This document shows, piece by piece, positions 58,501-64,000 of a stretch of 64,000 bases of DNA (its first letter is position 1; each line of letters starts with the position of its first letter). Source of the stretch: Cranoglanis bouderius (taxonomy: Eukaryota > Chordata > Actinopteri > Siluriformes > Cranoglanididae); contig CM042544.1 in assembly GCA_023630585.1 (NCBI GenBank), positions 13,924,256 to 13,988,255 of the forward strand. The letters run 5' to 3'. The notes under the pieces are model-generated. The model saw nothing but the letters and a program-made list of their open reading frames with translations, searched no databases and had not been told where the DNA came from. The position numbers and the translations under genes were made by a program.

Positions 58501-58660
58501 AGAAGGAGTGCCATGTGTATTTGACCTGCAGCAGTACAAACCGGTTACAGCGGCAGATGTTTCGTACAAAACAGTCAGCGTGTCTGATCTGTCCTCTCAC
58601 AAAGACCTGTGCATCACAGTGGAGGCCTCGGCCATACAGGTCGAACACCTCAGTTCATGA
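36195..58660 (+). CDS. znf384: ZNF384-like C2H2 zinc finger transcription factor, 10 coding exons
   Basis: Coding exons are 36195-36248, 36381-36621, 40553-40639, 40760-40902, 48372-48445, 49261-49485, 52367-52534, 52673-52751, 58072-58230 and 58325-58660. All junctions are GT-AG in matching phase, giving 1566 nt or 521 residues plus stop. The N-terminus MMEDSHFNSYFWSPVQGQ and ITVVPVPSTGIMTAG match the ZNF384 family. A basic GRKKK stretch follows (about residue 150), as in that family. Eight C2H2 fingers run from about residue 201 to 431. The glycine-rich tail ends DLCITVEASAIQVEHLSS, typical of ZNF384 and not of ZNF362. The protein is a nuclear DNA-binding regulator in vertebrates, reported to act on matrix and collagen genes. 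Fish can have two ZNF384 copies; I cannot say which this is. The introns carry a heavy transposon load. Confidence 0.92.
36381..36621 (+). CDS. znf384: znf384 coding exon 2
   Basis: IENAVFLNKVKEQL, then a low-complexity region rich in A, G and H, then SITVVPVPSTGIMTAG. The acceptor cag follows a GT-rich tract. Confidence 0.92.
36668..37497. mobile_element. mariner-type remnant with a nested TTAA-type repeat
   Basis: Left end CAGGGTGTCCCAGAGGTCTC and an inverted right end (GGAGACATTTGGGACACACTG, 37477-37497) match a fish mariner family. Inside, from 36854, is a repeat beginning TTAAAGGGATAGTTCACCC, a common fish non-autonomous end; its right end is not recognised. No transposase remains. Confidence 0.7.
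37500..39476. other. znf384 intron, little seen
   Basis: Contains a short TTTG repeat (37640-37660), an A-run (38103-38125) and AT-rich sequence. No gene or named element. Confidence 0.4.
39485..39966. mobile_element. 482-bp hAT-type non-autonomous element with 8-bp duplication
   Basis: Ends TAGGGATGGGCGATAT and ATATGGCACAGTCCTA (imperfect inverted repeats). It is flanked by perfect direct repeats CTTTGAGG at 39477-39484 and 39967-39974. The 8-bp duplication and TAGGG ends are typical of hAT elements. No transposase. Confidence 0.85.
40553..40639 (+). CDS. znf384: znf384 coding exon 3
   Basis: LVTLVSPVSSAPSLIPGHPT and TTMITVHT, a hydrophobic/serine-rich activation-type segment. Phase 1 at both ends. 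Confidence 0.82.
40760..40902 (+). CDS. znf384: znf384 coding exon 4 (basic GRKKK segment)
   Basis: Encodes VVIPLPSKRGRKKKSTLP, a likely nuclear localisation and DNA-contact segment, then SPTGSDALMLGHLAGQ. Confidence 0.88.
41186..42399 (-). mobile_element. Tc1-like element, both ends present, inactive
   Basis: Ends CAGTTGCAATCAAAATAATT and the complementary right end, flanked by TA. The inverted arms are about 200 bp and total length 1214 bp. It inserted into the older dispersed repeat whose parts lie on either side. Confidence 0.92.
41400..42110 (-). pseudogene. Tc1-like transposase remnant
   Basis: The best frame (41891-41577) has MVDQRYVWRKKNEERTLSIV, GGGSVMLWGCFASSGTGNL and KYQEILGENVMLSVRKLKFG. 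It is shifted before the second catalytic region, and the N-terminal DNA-binding part is missing. Non-functional. Confidence 0.85.
42402..42990. repeat. interspersed repeat, class unknown (copy B)
   Basis: Shares CACATTAATATAAACCTGT with 19526 onward, and its other side (41165-41185) shares TTAGTTCCTTTTATCACCTA with 19133. It is thus a copy split by the Tc1-like insertion. Confidence 0.55.
42991..44119. other. znf384 intron, no feature seen
   Basis: No coding frame of note and no recognised element. Confidence 0.4.
44122..44854. mobile_element. Tc1-type non-autonomous element, right end missing
   Basis: Begins after TA with CACTTGTGGTCATAAGTTTA. Inner arms at 44300-44350 and 44791-44850 are inverted repeats (GTAACAACACACAGTATTAA and complement). 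The right outer end is absent; the sequence passes directly into another Tc1-like copy. Confidence 0.8.
44855..46300 (+). mobile_element. Tc1-like element, left end missing
   Basis: Arms about 44855-44990 and 46120-46275 are inverted repeats (GATATCAAACAATTGCAAAC and its complement). The right end reaches GGAGGGTGCTG before TA at 46301, while the matching left outer end is lost at the junction with the previous element. Confidence 0.85.
45194..46075 (+). pseudogene. Tc1-like transposase, multiply broken
   Basis: Opens MSKTKEYSCDV with an in-frame stop soon after, then helix-turn-helix remnants (YKKIAQALKMPISTIRVII). Later parts show QQDNDPKRTSKSTQKWF (second D) and the frame at 45874-46131 with KPIENLWVELKRRVHQ (third E). 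Several stops and deletions; inactive. Confidence 0.88.
46310..47188. other. znf384 intron, no feature seen
   Basis: No gene or recognised element. Confidence 0.4.
47197..47833. mobile_element. 637-bp hAT-type element with perfect 8-bp duplication
   Basis: Ends CAGGGGCGTAACC and GCTAACGCCCCTG, flanked by perfect direct repeats CTCTAGAG at 47189-47196 and 47834-47841. This is the hAT signature; no transposase inside. Confidence 0.88.
47850..48371. other. znf384 intron, no feature seen
   Basis: Unremarkable sequence leading into a CT-rich acceptor tract. Confidence 0.4.
48372..48445 (+). CDS. znf384: znf384 coding exon 5
   Basis: HHPADPYDLSADEGPAGKEG followed by AKTYR, which leads into finger 1 (family pattern GKTYRC). 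Confidence 0.9.
49210..49253. repeat. (GT)n microsatellite at znf384 exon 6 acceptor
   Basis: About 22 GT units ending 7 bp before the exon. The 3' splice site has almost no ordinary pyrimidine tract next to it; the CT-rich stretch at 48900-49200 lies further upstream. Confidence 0.95.
49261..49485 (+). CDS. znf384: znf384 coding exon 6 (fingers 1, 2 and most of 3)
   Basis: Fingers start CRMCGLTFCNKSDMQLH, CPHCSKSFANSSYLAQH and CSYCQKAFRQLSHLQQH. The acceptor ctgtag directly follows a (GT)n microsatellite. A longer open frame runs through the preceding intron but is read-through. Confidence 0.95.
49977..50425. mobile_element. MITE with GTCTGTCCAGGA-type ends
   Basis: Left end CAGTCTGTCCAGGAGTTCGC and right end AAATCCTGGACGGACGG are imperfect inverted repeats. 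Inside are two tandem copies of a unit of about 59 bp (50217-50275, 50277-50334, with TTTCAATTGCAATTTCGCC). No coding capacity. Confidence 0.6.
50433..50815. mobile_element. non-autonomous Tc1-type element with long inverted arms
   Basis: Left arm (50433-50540) and right arm (50695-50815) are diverged inverted repeats. The middle has CTTCTGATCTCCTGGGATTT, shared with the remnants at 16999 and 2021. Confidence 0.6.
50820..52366. other. znf384 intron 6, no feature seen
   Basis: No gene or recognised element. Confidence 0.4.
52367..52534 (+). CDS. znf384: znf384 coding exon 7 (fingers 4 and 5)
   Basis: Fingers CPHCSKSFANTSYLAQH and CSYCQKTFRQLSHLQQH are near copies of fingers 2 and 3. The exon is 168 nt with the same phase at both ends, so skipping it keeps the frame. 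Confidence 0.95.
52673..52751 (+). CDS. znf384: znf384 coding exon 8 (finger 6)
   Basis: IHTGDRPYKCSHPGC and EKAFTQLSNLQ, a finger with the C-x4-C spacing found in this family. Confidence 0.95.
52820..52970. repeat. interspersed repeat fragment (copy C)
   Basis: TAGTGCCTGTTATCTCTTAC and CCTCACTAGCCTCTC match the repeat at 19126-19610. Confidence 0.5.
52971..54150. other. znf384 intron 8, no feature seen
   Basis: Homopolymer T runs (53168-53176, 53200-53212, 53384-53402) only. Confidence 0.4.
54480..55985 (-). mobile_element. hAT-type element relic with BED-finger fragment
   Basis: The right end carries GGTACCGAAGTACTGGTATT followed by TTTGATAACCCTA, a hAT-family terminus. The left side has the complementary-type CGGTACCAATACCAGT, but its outermost end is not clear. 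The minus strand holds a BED-type zinc finger fragment at about 55770-55620 (KYFGFEADHKGNI then CKRCNRSFVTK and a stop), the DNA-binding part of hAT transposases. The catalytic domain is gone. Confidence 0.7.
56553..57970. mobile_element. inverted-end repeat with a nested MITE
   Basis: Left GGTAACATTATGTTAAGGTT and right ATAGGAACCTTAATGTTGTA followed by AAGCATTACC form imperfect inverted ends of a common fish repeat. A second element (57301-57718) lies inside. Confidence 0.55.
57301..57718. mobile_element. MITE with TTTACATGCACATCAA ends
   Basis: Left TGTTTACATGCACATCAAAT and right ATTGATGTGCATGTAAAC are inverted repeats about 15-20 bp long. The interior is non-coding. Confidence 0.7.
58072..58230 (+). 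CDS. znf384: znf384 coding exon 9 (finger 7, start of 8)
   Basis: SHRRQHNKDKPFKC completes finger 6 and opens finger 7; finger 8 begins CGLCNRTYTS. The donor is gtaagg. Confidence 0.95.
58325..58660 (+). CDS. znf384: znf384 last coding exon
   Basis: ETYLIKHMRKH completes finger 8. A G/A-rich linker and FDLQQYKPVTAADVSYKT follow, and the tail ends IQVEHLSS before TGA 58658-58660. Mammalian ZNF384 has a glutamine/alanine repeat here that this copy lacks. Confidence 0.95.
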   Translation, partial: ETYLIKHMRKHSPDLVPTPPSGAQQSHSPVHGGAGAGGGGSAEGAGAGRAERTNAYQQPEGVPCVFDLQQYKPVTAADVSYKTVSVSDLSSHKDLCITVEASAIQVEHLSS

Positions 58661-58917
58661 GGTAGGAGAGGCCTATGGGAAGAAAAGAGTGAACACAGAC
58701 TCTGTAAACAGAAGTGGTGCAGCAAAAAGGAATTAATAGTGATGTGATCTTACATGACCTCTCCAGGTACGAGAGGCCTACCTAAAGTAGGGATGAAAAC
58801 AAACGCAAAGACTGATTAAATGAAATATATGCTGATGGAAAGGAGTTTCCTACTAGGCCTGCTCATGTTCACTTAAACAAGTACAGTCATGGACAAAACT
58901 GAAATATTGAGAAAATG

Positions 58918-58972
<55 letters not shown>

Positions 58973-59560
58973 ATAAACTTTCTTGGTTCTTAACAGATAT
59001 CCCGCTCTTCCTGATTCCCATCTATGGCTAGATCTTTTGAAAGCATTTATTTAATACAGTGGTTGTCATCTGTAGATATCGCTATCTACTCATACACTAC
59101 GAAATTTACACTTGCTGTTAACGGACAGTACATGAACATCTTCGCTATGTTGCGCAATATGCATGTGATATTTTGCCCTTGAAGTTTAAAAAAGGGAAAA
59201 TCAGTTTTTAATTTGGTTGGGGAAAAAAATGTATATCTGACTATCTAGTATATTGTGTGTATGTGTGCAGGTTAAAGGATGCTTTAAGTAGTGGTTTAAA
59301 AAAAAAGAAAAAAAAAAAAAAAAAAAAAAGAGGAACTTGAGTGTCAGCACCAGCCAGTCACAAGCTCTCTGAGTTCTGGCATGAACTTTTAATAATCCTC
59401 TTCACTCTTCATTTGTGTGGATGATGTAATATGCTCACTATTGTTAGTCTACTGCTACTCCATCTTAGTATTAACTCTTGTAATGGACCCTAAGCCCTAT
59501 CATGGTCATTAATACGATCAGAATAGAATGAATTATCCTTTGAAAACAATAATAAAATGT
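58661..59560 (+). other. znf384: probable znf384 3' UTR
   Basis: Follows the stop codon. It contains a T-run of about 48 (58919-58966) and an A-run near 59310-59330. AATAAA at 59551-59556 is a candidate poly(A) signal; the end is not certain. Confidence 0.45.
59551..59556 (+). terminator. znf384: candidate poly(A) signal of znf384
   Basis: First canonical AATAAA after about 900 bases of 3' UTR. Confidence 0.35.
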
Positions 59561-60149
59561 AAAATGTGTCATAAACATGTTTTAGTTTGAGTACCTTTTT
59601 ATGTCCAACACTGTTTGCCCAGCCAGTTGTTGTCGTAAACTGAAGGAAAAAAAGGTTAAGCGTATTTACAAATTCATATTTAAGATTCAAGTTTCATTTG
59701 GGATGTTTTTGTGACCTTAGCTATGTGAACTGATTTGAAAGTTAGGGAAGTTGTACATTGCTAAGAACGCCGTTTTCCTTTTATCCGTAACTTTTATTTT
59801 AATAATACCTTATTTAAACAGCAGCAAAATGTCATTAGTAGTACCACAGAGTAACTCGTCCTTTAATAACATGACCAATATTTGTTATTTATAGCTATTT
59901 GAGCTTTACCACTCACCTAGGCTCACTGTGTCGGAGCCGCTTGGGTTTTTTAAATAATGGACGCTACCATTCACCGTTATGTGTGTGTGTGGGGGGGGGG
60001 GTGTTTTGTAGTGGCTTGTGTTATATCCAGCGTAGTTCAAATTAAACTTTCACGCTAATTAATTGCATGAAGTTTGACTCCTATATGGATAGCACTACAG
60101 TGTTATTAATGTTAAGTAATGTTTAAAAAAAAAAAAAAAAAACACCTCC

Positions 60150-60317
60150 ACAAAAACAGAGTGGTGTGATCCAACTCGCTTGGTCGCAGTTTGGCGTCAC
60201 AGAAAAAGTAACGTGCGGGAGAAACTTCACTAAACACTGAGTGAGTTAGCATAGCTAACTGGCTACAAAAGCAGTATCAGCTAGTGCTCGTGGTGTTCCG
60301 TCTGCCTCCATTCTAAC
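60150..60317 (+). promoter_or_regulatory. gnl1: presumed gnl1 promoter and 5' UTR
   Basis: Unique sequence with several CpGs between an A-run (60124-60140) and the gnl1 start codon. No TATA box seen. Confidence 0.4.
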
Positions 60318-60390
60318 ATGCCTCGGAAGAAGCCGTTCAGCAACAAACAGAAAAAGAAACAACTTCAGGTCAAGCGCGAGAGAAAGAGAG
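60318..60390 (+). CDS. gnl1: gnl1 coding exon 1
   Basis: Encodes the lysine-rich start MPRKKPFSNKQKKKQLQVKR; ends AGAG before donor gtgagt, in phase 1. Confidence 0.95.
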
Positions 60391-61765
60391 GTGAGTGGCG
60401 TTCATTTTGCCTAAGCTTAGCCGACGCTGGTTTAGCCGTCAGAGCTAACTTCAATGTATCGTAGCCAGCTAAGCAAGCGAGCATTTCACGACTGTGTGTG
60501 TATATTTAATGTTAAGAGTGCGGTTTAGTGTCGGCACTTTGAGAGAATCGACTCTTATGCAATGCATTGCTATGAAACAACACTCAGGGTGAGGGAAAGC
60601 CCGCGCTGCTGTTTGGCAAAGCGAAAGTGCCTGCTTATTTAACTATGGCGGACTGAAACACTGCGAGATCTGTCGCATCTTGCTGAATGGCAGTCAGGTG
60701 GGTTTGAATCAGTGGACATCAGCAGTGTAAACACTGTGGCTCTCCATCAGCAGGGTTTGCGTTATGCGGAATGGCAGTGCGCAGACTCACTACACTGTTA
60801 TGCAAGAATGAAGCTGGAAAACATTGGGGGGAATTATTTGGAAAATGTTAGAAAACGTTCACTATCCTAAGGGGTTCAAGTTGATGTAAGACAATCTTTA
60901 AATTAATCTGAAAGTCTGTGCACCTGGTGGTTCTTCTAGATCTACCTTCCTGTGCTAGACTTTTAAACATTAATCATTGCTTTATCAAACACATCTTTCC
61001 TCTTTGCAGGTATCTCTGTTTATTCCCATCCATGTACTTCATTCCTGATTCGCCCGATTCAACCTCACCGTTCATTGTTGCATAGAAGAGAGTGAAGAAA
61101 TATACCCTTCTGGATAATAAACATGAGCAAGTGAAACCAGTGTGGTTGAATAAGTGCAGTGTTCAGGTTTTGAGGGAGGGAATAGTAAAGCAAGAGGTCA
61201 TAGTAAAGCAAGAGGTCATGCACCCATTCTAAAGACACAACTGCCATAAATGGTCATAACCCTGAGACTGCAAGGAGAGTTTTTTTAAAAAATTTTTTTT
61301 ACAGAGATACCTTTGTTTTGGATGCTGACATCCAGCATTAAAATCAGTTTCAGTCATGTCAGATGAACATCAGAGTTAGAGGACAATCTTATCTTTCTAC
61401 TCTCATGAGAATGTAAGATTTGTAAAAATGTGTGTGTGTGTGTTTGTGAAGGTGATACAGGCTCGGGTCAGAGCAGCCGGAACGCGAGCATAGAGAGAGC
61501 CGTTAGACGGGACAGACAGTCCGACACGTCAGACAGCGAGACGACGGATATAAAGAGGATCAGCCACCAGCCTGGCACCAGAGACAGCAGATATGACCCC
61601 AACAGGTGAGCACCAGATAGGCGCAACAGTAATTCAAGAAGTGCGTGCGCATAAATTGTAGGAGATATTTGCCCGTGCCATCATTTCGAGTTACTTTGAC
61701 ACACAAGCACGATTTGAGTTGTATATACAGCGCACTCCAGAATTTAATTATTCATAAATTTGAGC

Positions 61766-61825
<60 letters not shown>

Positions 61826-63864
61826 CAGTACTGTGCAAAAGTATTTTGTTTTTAGTACAAACTTTGTTATAGATTTTATTTTATGACTTCTACATTATCA
61901 AGTCAGTACAAAAGACTTTTTTTTTTGTAGATTCCCAAACATTAGTTTTCTAGCATAAAATGAAATGTTACAGAAAAATGTTTGTATGTCATTAAAGAAA
62001 GCAGCATATTATGTAAGAGACACTTTTCAGACGAAAAACACAGTGAAGGCTGCTGGGTTTTGCTGCAAAGATAAGACGCAAGTGTGAAAGTCAAAGTGTC
62101 CAGAAGAACTGTGGCTGGTTCTGCAAGATGCTCAATAAAACTTACCAGCTCATTTCCTTATAAACTGCACAAACTGTACCGGAGACTACTATTTTTATTT
62201 TTATTTTTATTTTTTTGTCACACCAAATATTGACTTTGTTTCATTTACTACTGTTTACTGCTCTTTGCTGTGTTATTTTGAAGGCATCTTTGCTCTACAG
62301 CATTTCTTTGCATGTGCCTAAAACCTTCGCACAGTACTGTATATAAACAAAGTGTGTTTAGGTGGTGCGATTTATTTAGACAGAATACTGGTTTCAAATT
62401 GATCGGCATTAATATTTTGTGACACCTGTCCTGGAGAGAATAACAGCATTGAGTCTCTTCCTGTAATGTATTACACATTTGTAGAGGGATCCACTGCTAC
62501 ATGCCTGAATATTTTAAGCGCCTTTATGCTCTCAGGTTTGTGCATGTGGATTTCCCTGTTTAAATCAGACTGCAGGTTTTCACTAGCGCTCAAAGTGCAC
62601 CATTTCTGTCTTGATTTGAAAGTAAGTTTGACTTGTTTAATGCTAACCTCTATTGTCAAGTTTGAACCTCCTGGAAGAGGCAGCCATGTTTTTGCCTGGA
62701 TATCCTGATACTTCAGAATTCATCTTCACAAGAGCCCCAAACCGTCAGCCACAAAACCGCTCCAAAATATCAAGAATTTGTGGAGGGCACTGTGTTATTA
62801 CTGTGTAACCCCAGGTTTCTGGTCATAACAGAACTATTATCTTTGTGCTTCAAATATTAGATGAGATATGCTCCTTTTAAATGTTAAATGTTATGTACTC
62901 ATAACTTGGCTTAGATTAAAACGGCCCATAGTTTGAAATATATTTTAGGCATTATTCAAATATAGAACATTTCAAACATTTATGCAGACACGAGGCTACA
63001 CTAACACTTTATTCCAGCCAGAAGTGAGCATTTACATGCACACAAGTGCACACTGGCACATGCAAATCTGCTGTCTTCACTCAGCAGTTAAAACTCTGTT
63101 GTTTGGCCAAGAAAGAAAGGGAAAATACTTTTTAGCCCATTAATCTGTGTACTATTCCCAGCCCTCATTTTTTTCCATTCAAATTTGTTTTTGTTACTTG
63201 AGAGGAAATAAGAGACATTTTAAATGTCTGTTCAAGACATAAAGTTAAGCCTTTTCAGTGTTTTATTTTATTTATTTTTTTTTATTTATTTTTTGTGCAA
63301 CTAGTGGGTGATATTGTCTAGCAGGTCCAGATGTCCTTGAGGGATAGACAGGGCCAGGTCAGAGGTAATAGCCTTTCTGACATTTCTATTCAGGTTTCGG
63401 CTTCACTTTGAGAAGGAGAGCAAAGAGGAGGTGGAGAAAAGGAAGAAAATGGCCAGAGAGAAAATACTGCAAGAAGTTCCAGAGAGAGACCTGGAGATGG
63501 ACATAAAAGACGTCTACCCTGAAGAGCAAGGTTTCTCCACTTTACACGAATTTGAAAGTTGATACTGTTGAGTTTAATTGCGTTTGTGATGTAACAACAC
63601 AACATTTCCCTCTATCAGAAGAGTTAATAATTTAAAACACTTGAATCACAAACAGCACATGGTCTGTCTTTCTAACTTCCAGTTTTCTTACTTCGTTTCT
63701 GCCTGATTTCAGGATTGGATTTCCCCCGAAGGCCCTCTTGGCATTATGGGATGCTCAGAGAAGAACTATTGAAGAAGGAAAAGAAGGCATTTGATGAATT
63801 TCTGGAGGCTCTTCATTCCAAAAATCCCACTGACTCCCTCAGCCATTTTGAACACAATCTGGAG
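60318..63864 (+). CDS. gnl1: GNL1 GTP-binding protein-like 1, first four coding exons (partial)
   Basis: Coding exons are 60318-60390, 61452-61605, 63394-63530 and 63713-63864, in phase and ending at donor gttagt, so the gene continues past the window. About 172 residues are present. MPRKKPFSNKQKKKQLQVKR is the conserved basic N-terminus of GNL1, with nuclear/nucleolar targeting potential. SDTSDSETTDIKR, RYDPNRFRLHFEKES, GLDFPRRPSW and LSHFEHNLE match the family in order. GNL1 belongs to the circularly permuted YlqF/MMR1-type GTPases; the G motifs lie in exons outside this window, so GTP binding cannot be checked here. It follows znf384 head to tail. Confidence 0.95.
61452..61605 (+). CDS. 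gnl1: gnl1 coding exon 2
   Basis: A serine/arginine/aspartate-rich segment (RDRQSDTSDSETTDIKRISH) ending RYDPNR. The acceptor gaag is preceded by a TG-rich tract instead of a pyrimidine tract. Confidence 0.92.
61780..61824. repeat. (TA)n microsatellite, MITE insertion site
   Basis: About 21 TA units immediately left of MITE copy 3. Confidence 0.95.
61826..62339. mobile_element. Tc1-type MITE copy 3 (CAGTACTGTGC ends)
   Basis: Ends CAGTACTGTGCAAAAG and its inverted partner, flanked by TA. The interior matches copies 1 and 2. It lies in gnl1 intron 2. Confidence 0.88.
62345..63393. other. gnl1 intron 2, no further feature seen
   Basis: No coding frame or recognised element besides a T-rich run (63263-63295). 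Confidence 0.4.
63394..63530 (+). CDS. gnl1: gnl1 coding exon 3
   Basis: FRLHFEKESKEEVEKRKKMA and then DLEMDIKDVYPEEQ. The donor is gtttct, in phase 1. Confidence 0.92.
63713..63864 (+). CDS. gnl1: gnl1 coding exon 4 (last in window)
   Basis: GLDFPRRPSWHYGMLREELL onward to SLSHFEHNLE, phase 0 at the donor. The following intron runs off the window edge. Confidence 0.95.
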
Positions 63865-64000
63865 GTTAGTTGTTTTTCTCATTAGACAGATTTTTCTTGA
63901 CAGTGCCATTCCAGTCTTTGGTCAGGAGTCCGAGAGAGCGTAATTGGTCCTGCTCTACATTCCTTTTAATGCTGTTTTTGAGGCTTTGCATGCTATATGC

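Overview
The window is vertebrate nuclear DNA, almost certainly from a teleost fish. It has GT-AG introns, long AT-rich non-coding stretches, and a heavy load of Tc1/mariner and hAT-type DNA transposons of families common in fish. It also carries tRNA-derived SINEs whose head reads GGCACGGTGGCTTAGTGG. The Tc1 density suggests an otophysan such as a catfish, but that is inference. I see no rRNA, true tRNA, CRISPR array or bacterial gene.

Three host genes can be assembled exon by exon with matching splice phases. (1) A minus-strand WD40-repeat protein gene (25329 down to 703) has 12 coding exons and 448 residues: a short coiled-coil N-terminus, a beta-propeller and an acidic tail. I cannot name it. 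(2) A plus-strand ZNF384-type zinc finger gene (36195 to 58660) has 10 coding exons, 521 residues and eight C2H2 fingers. (3) The first four coding exons of plus-strand gnl1 start at 60318, and the gene runs off the right edge. The WD40 gene and znf384 are head-to-head, about 9-10 kb apart. znf384 and gnl1 are head-to-tail, with about 1.7 kb between stop and start.

Layout: 1-25.3 kb is the WD40 gene. Its introns hold several Tc1-like copies, a 2.6-kb ACT/ATT triplet satellite, and a fold-back element with a 32-bp minisatellite in one arm. From 25.8 to 34.0 kb lies a near-continuous block of five Tc1-like elements in the intergenic space, one with an almost intact DD34E transposase frame. From 34.8 to 58.7 kb is znf384 with its probable non-coding first exon. 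Its introns hold a mariner/TTAA nest, hAT-type elements with 8-bp duplications, more Tc1 copies and a BED-finger hAT relic. From 58.7 to 64 kb are the znf384 3' UTR and gnl1.

I found no convincing new multi-gene system. The most unusual signals are structural: the triplet satellite that carries duplicated transposon ends, the minisatellite grown inside a fold-back arm, chimeric Tc1 copies joined within their terminal repeats, and dinucleotide repeats lying at 3' splice sites of all three genes.
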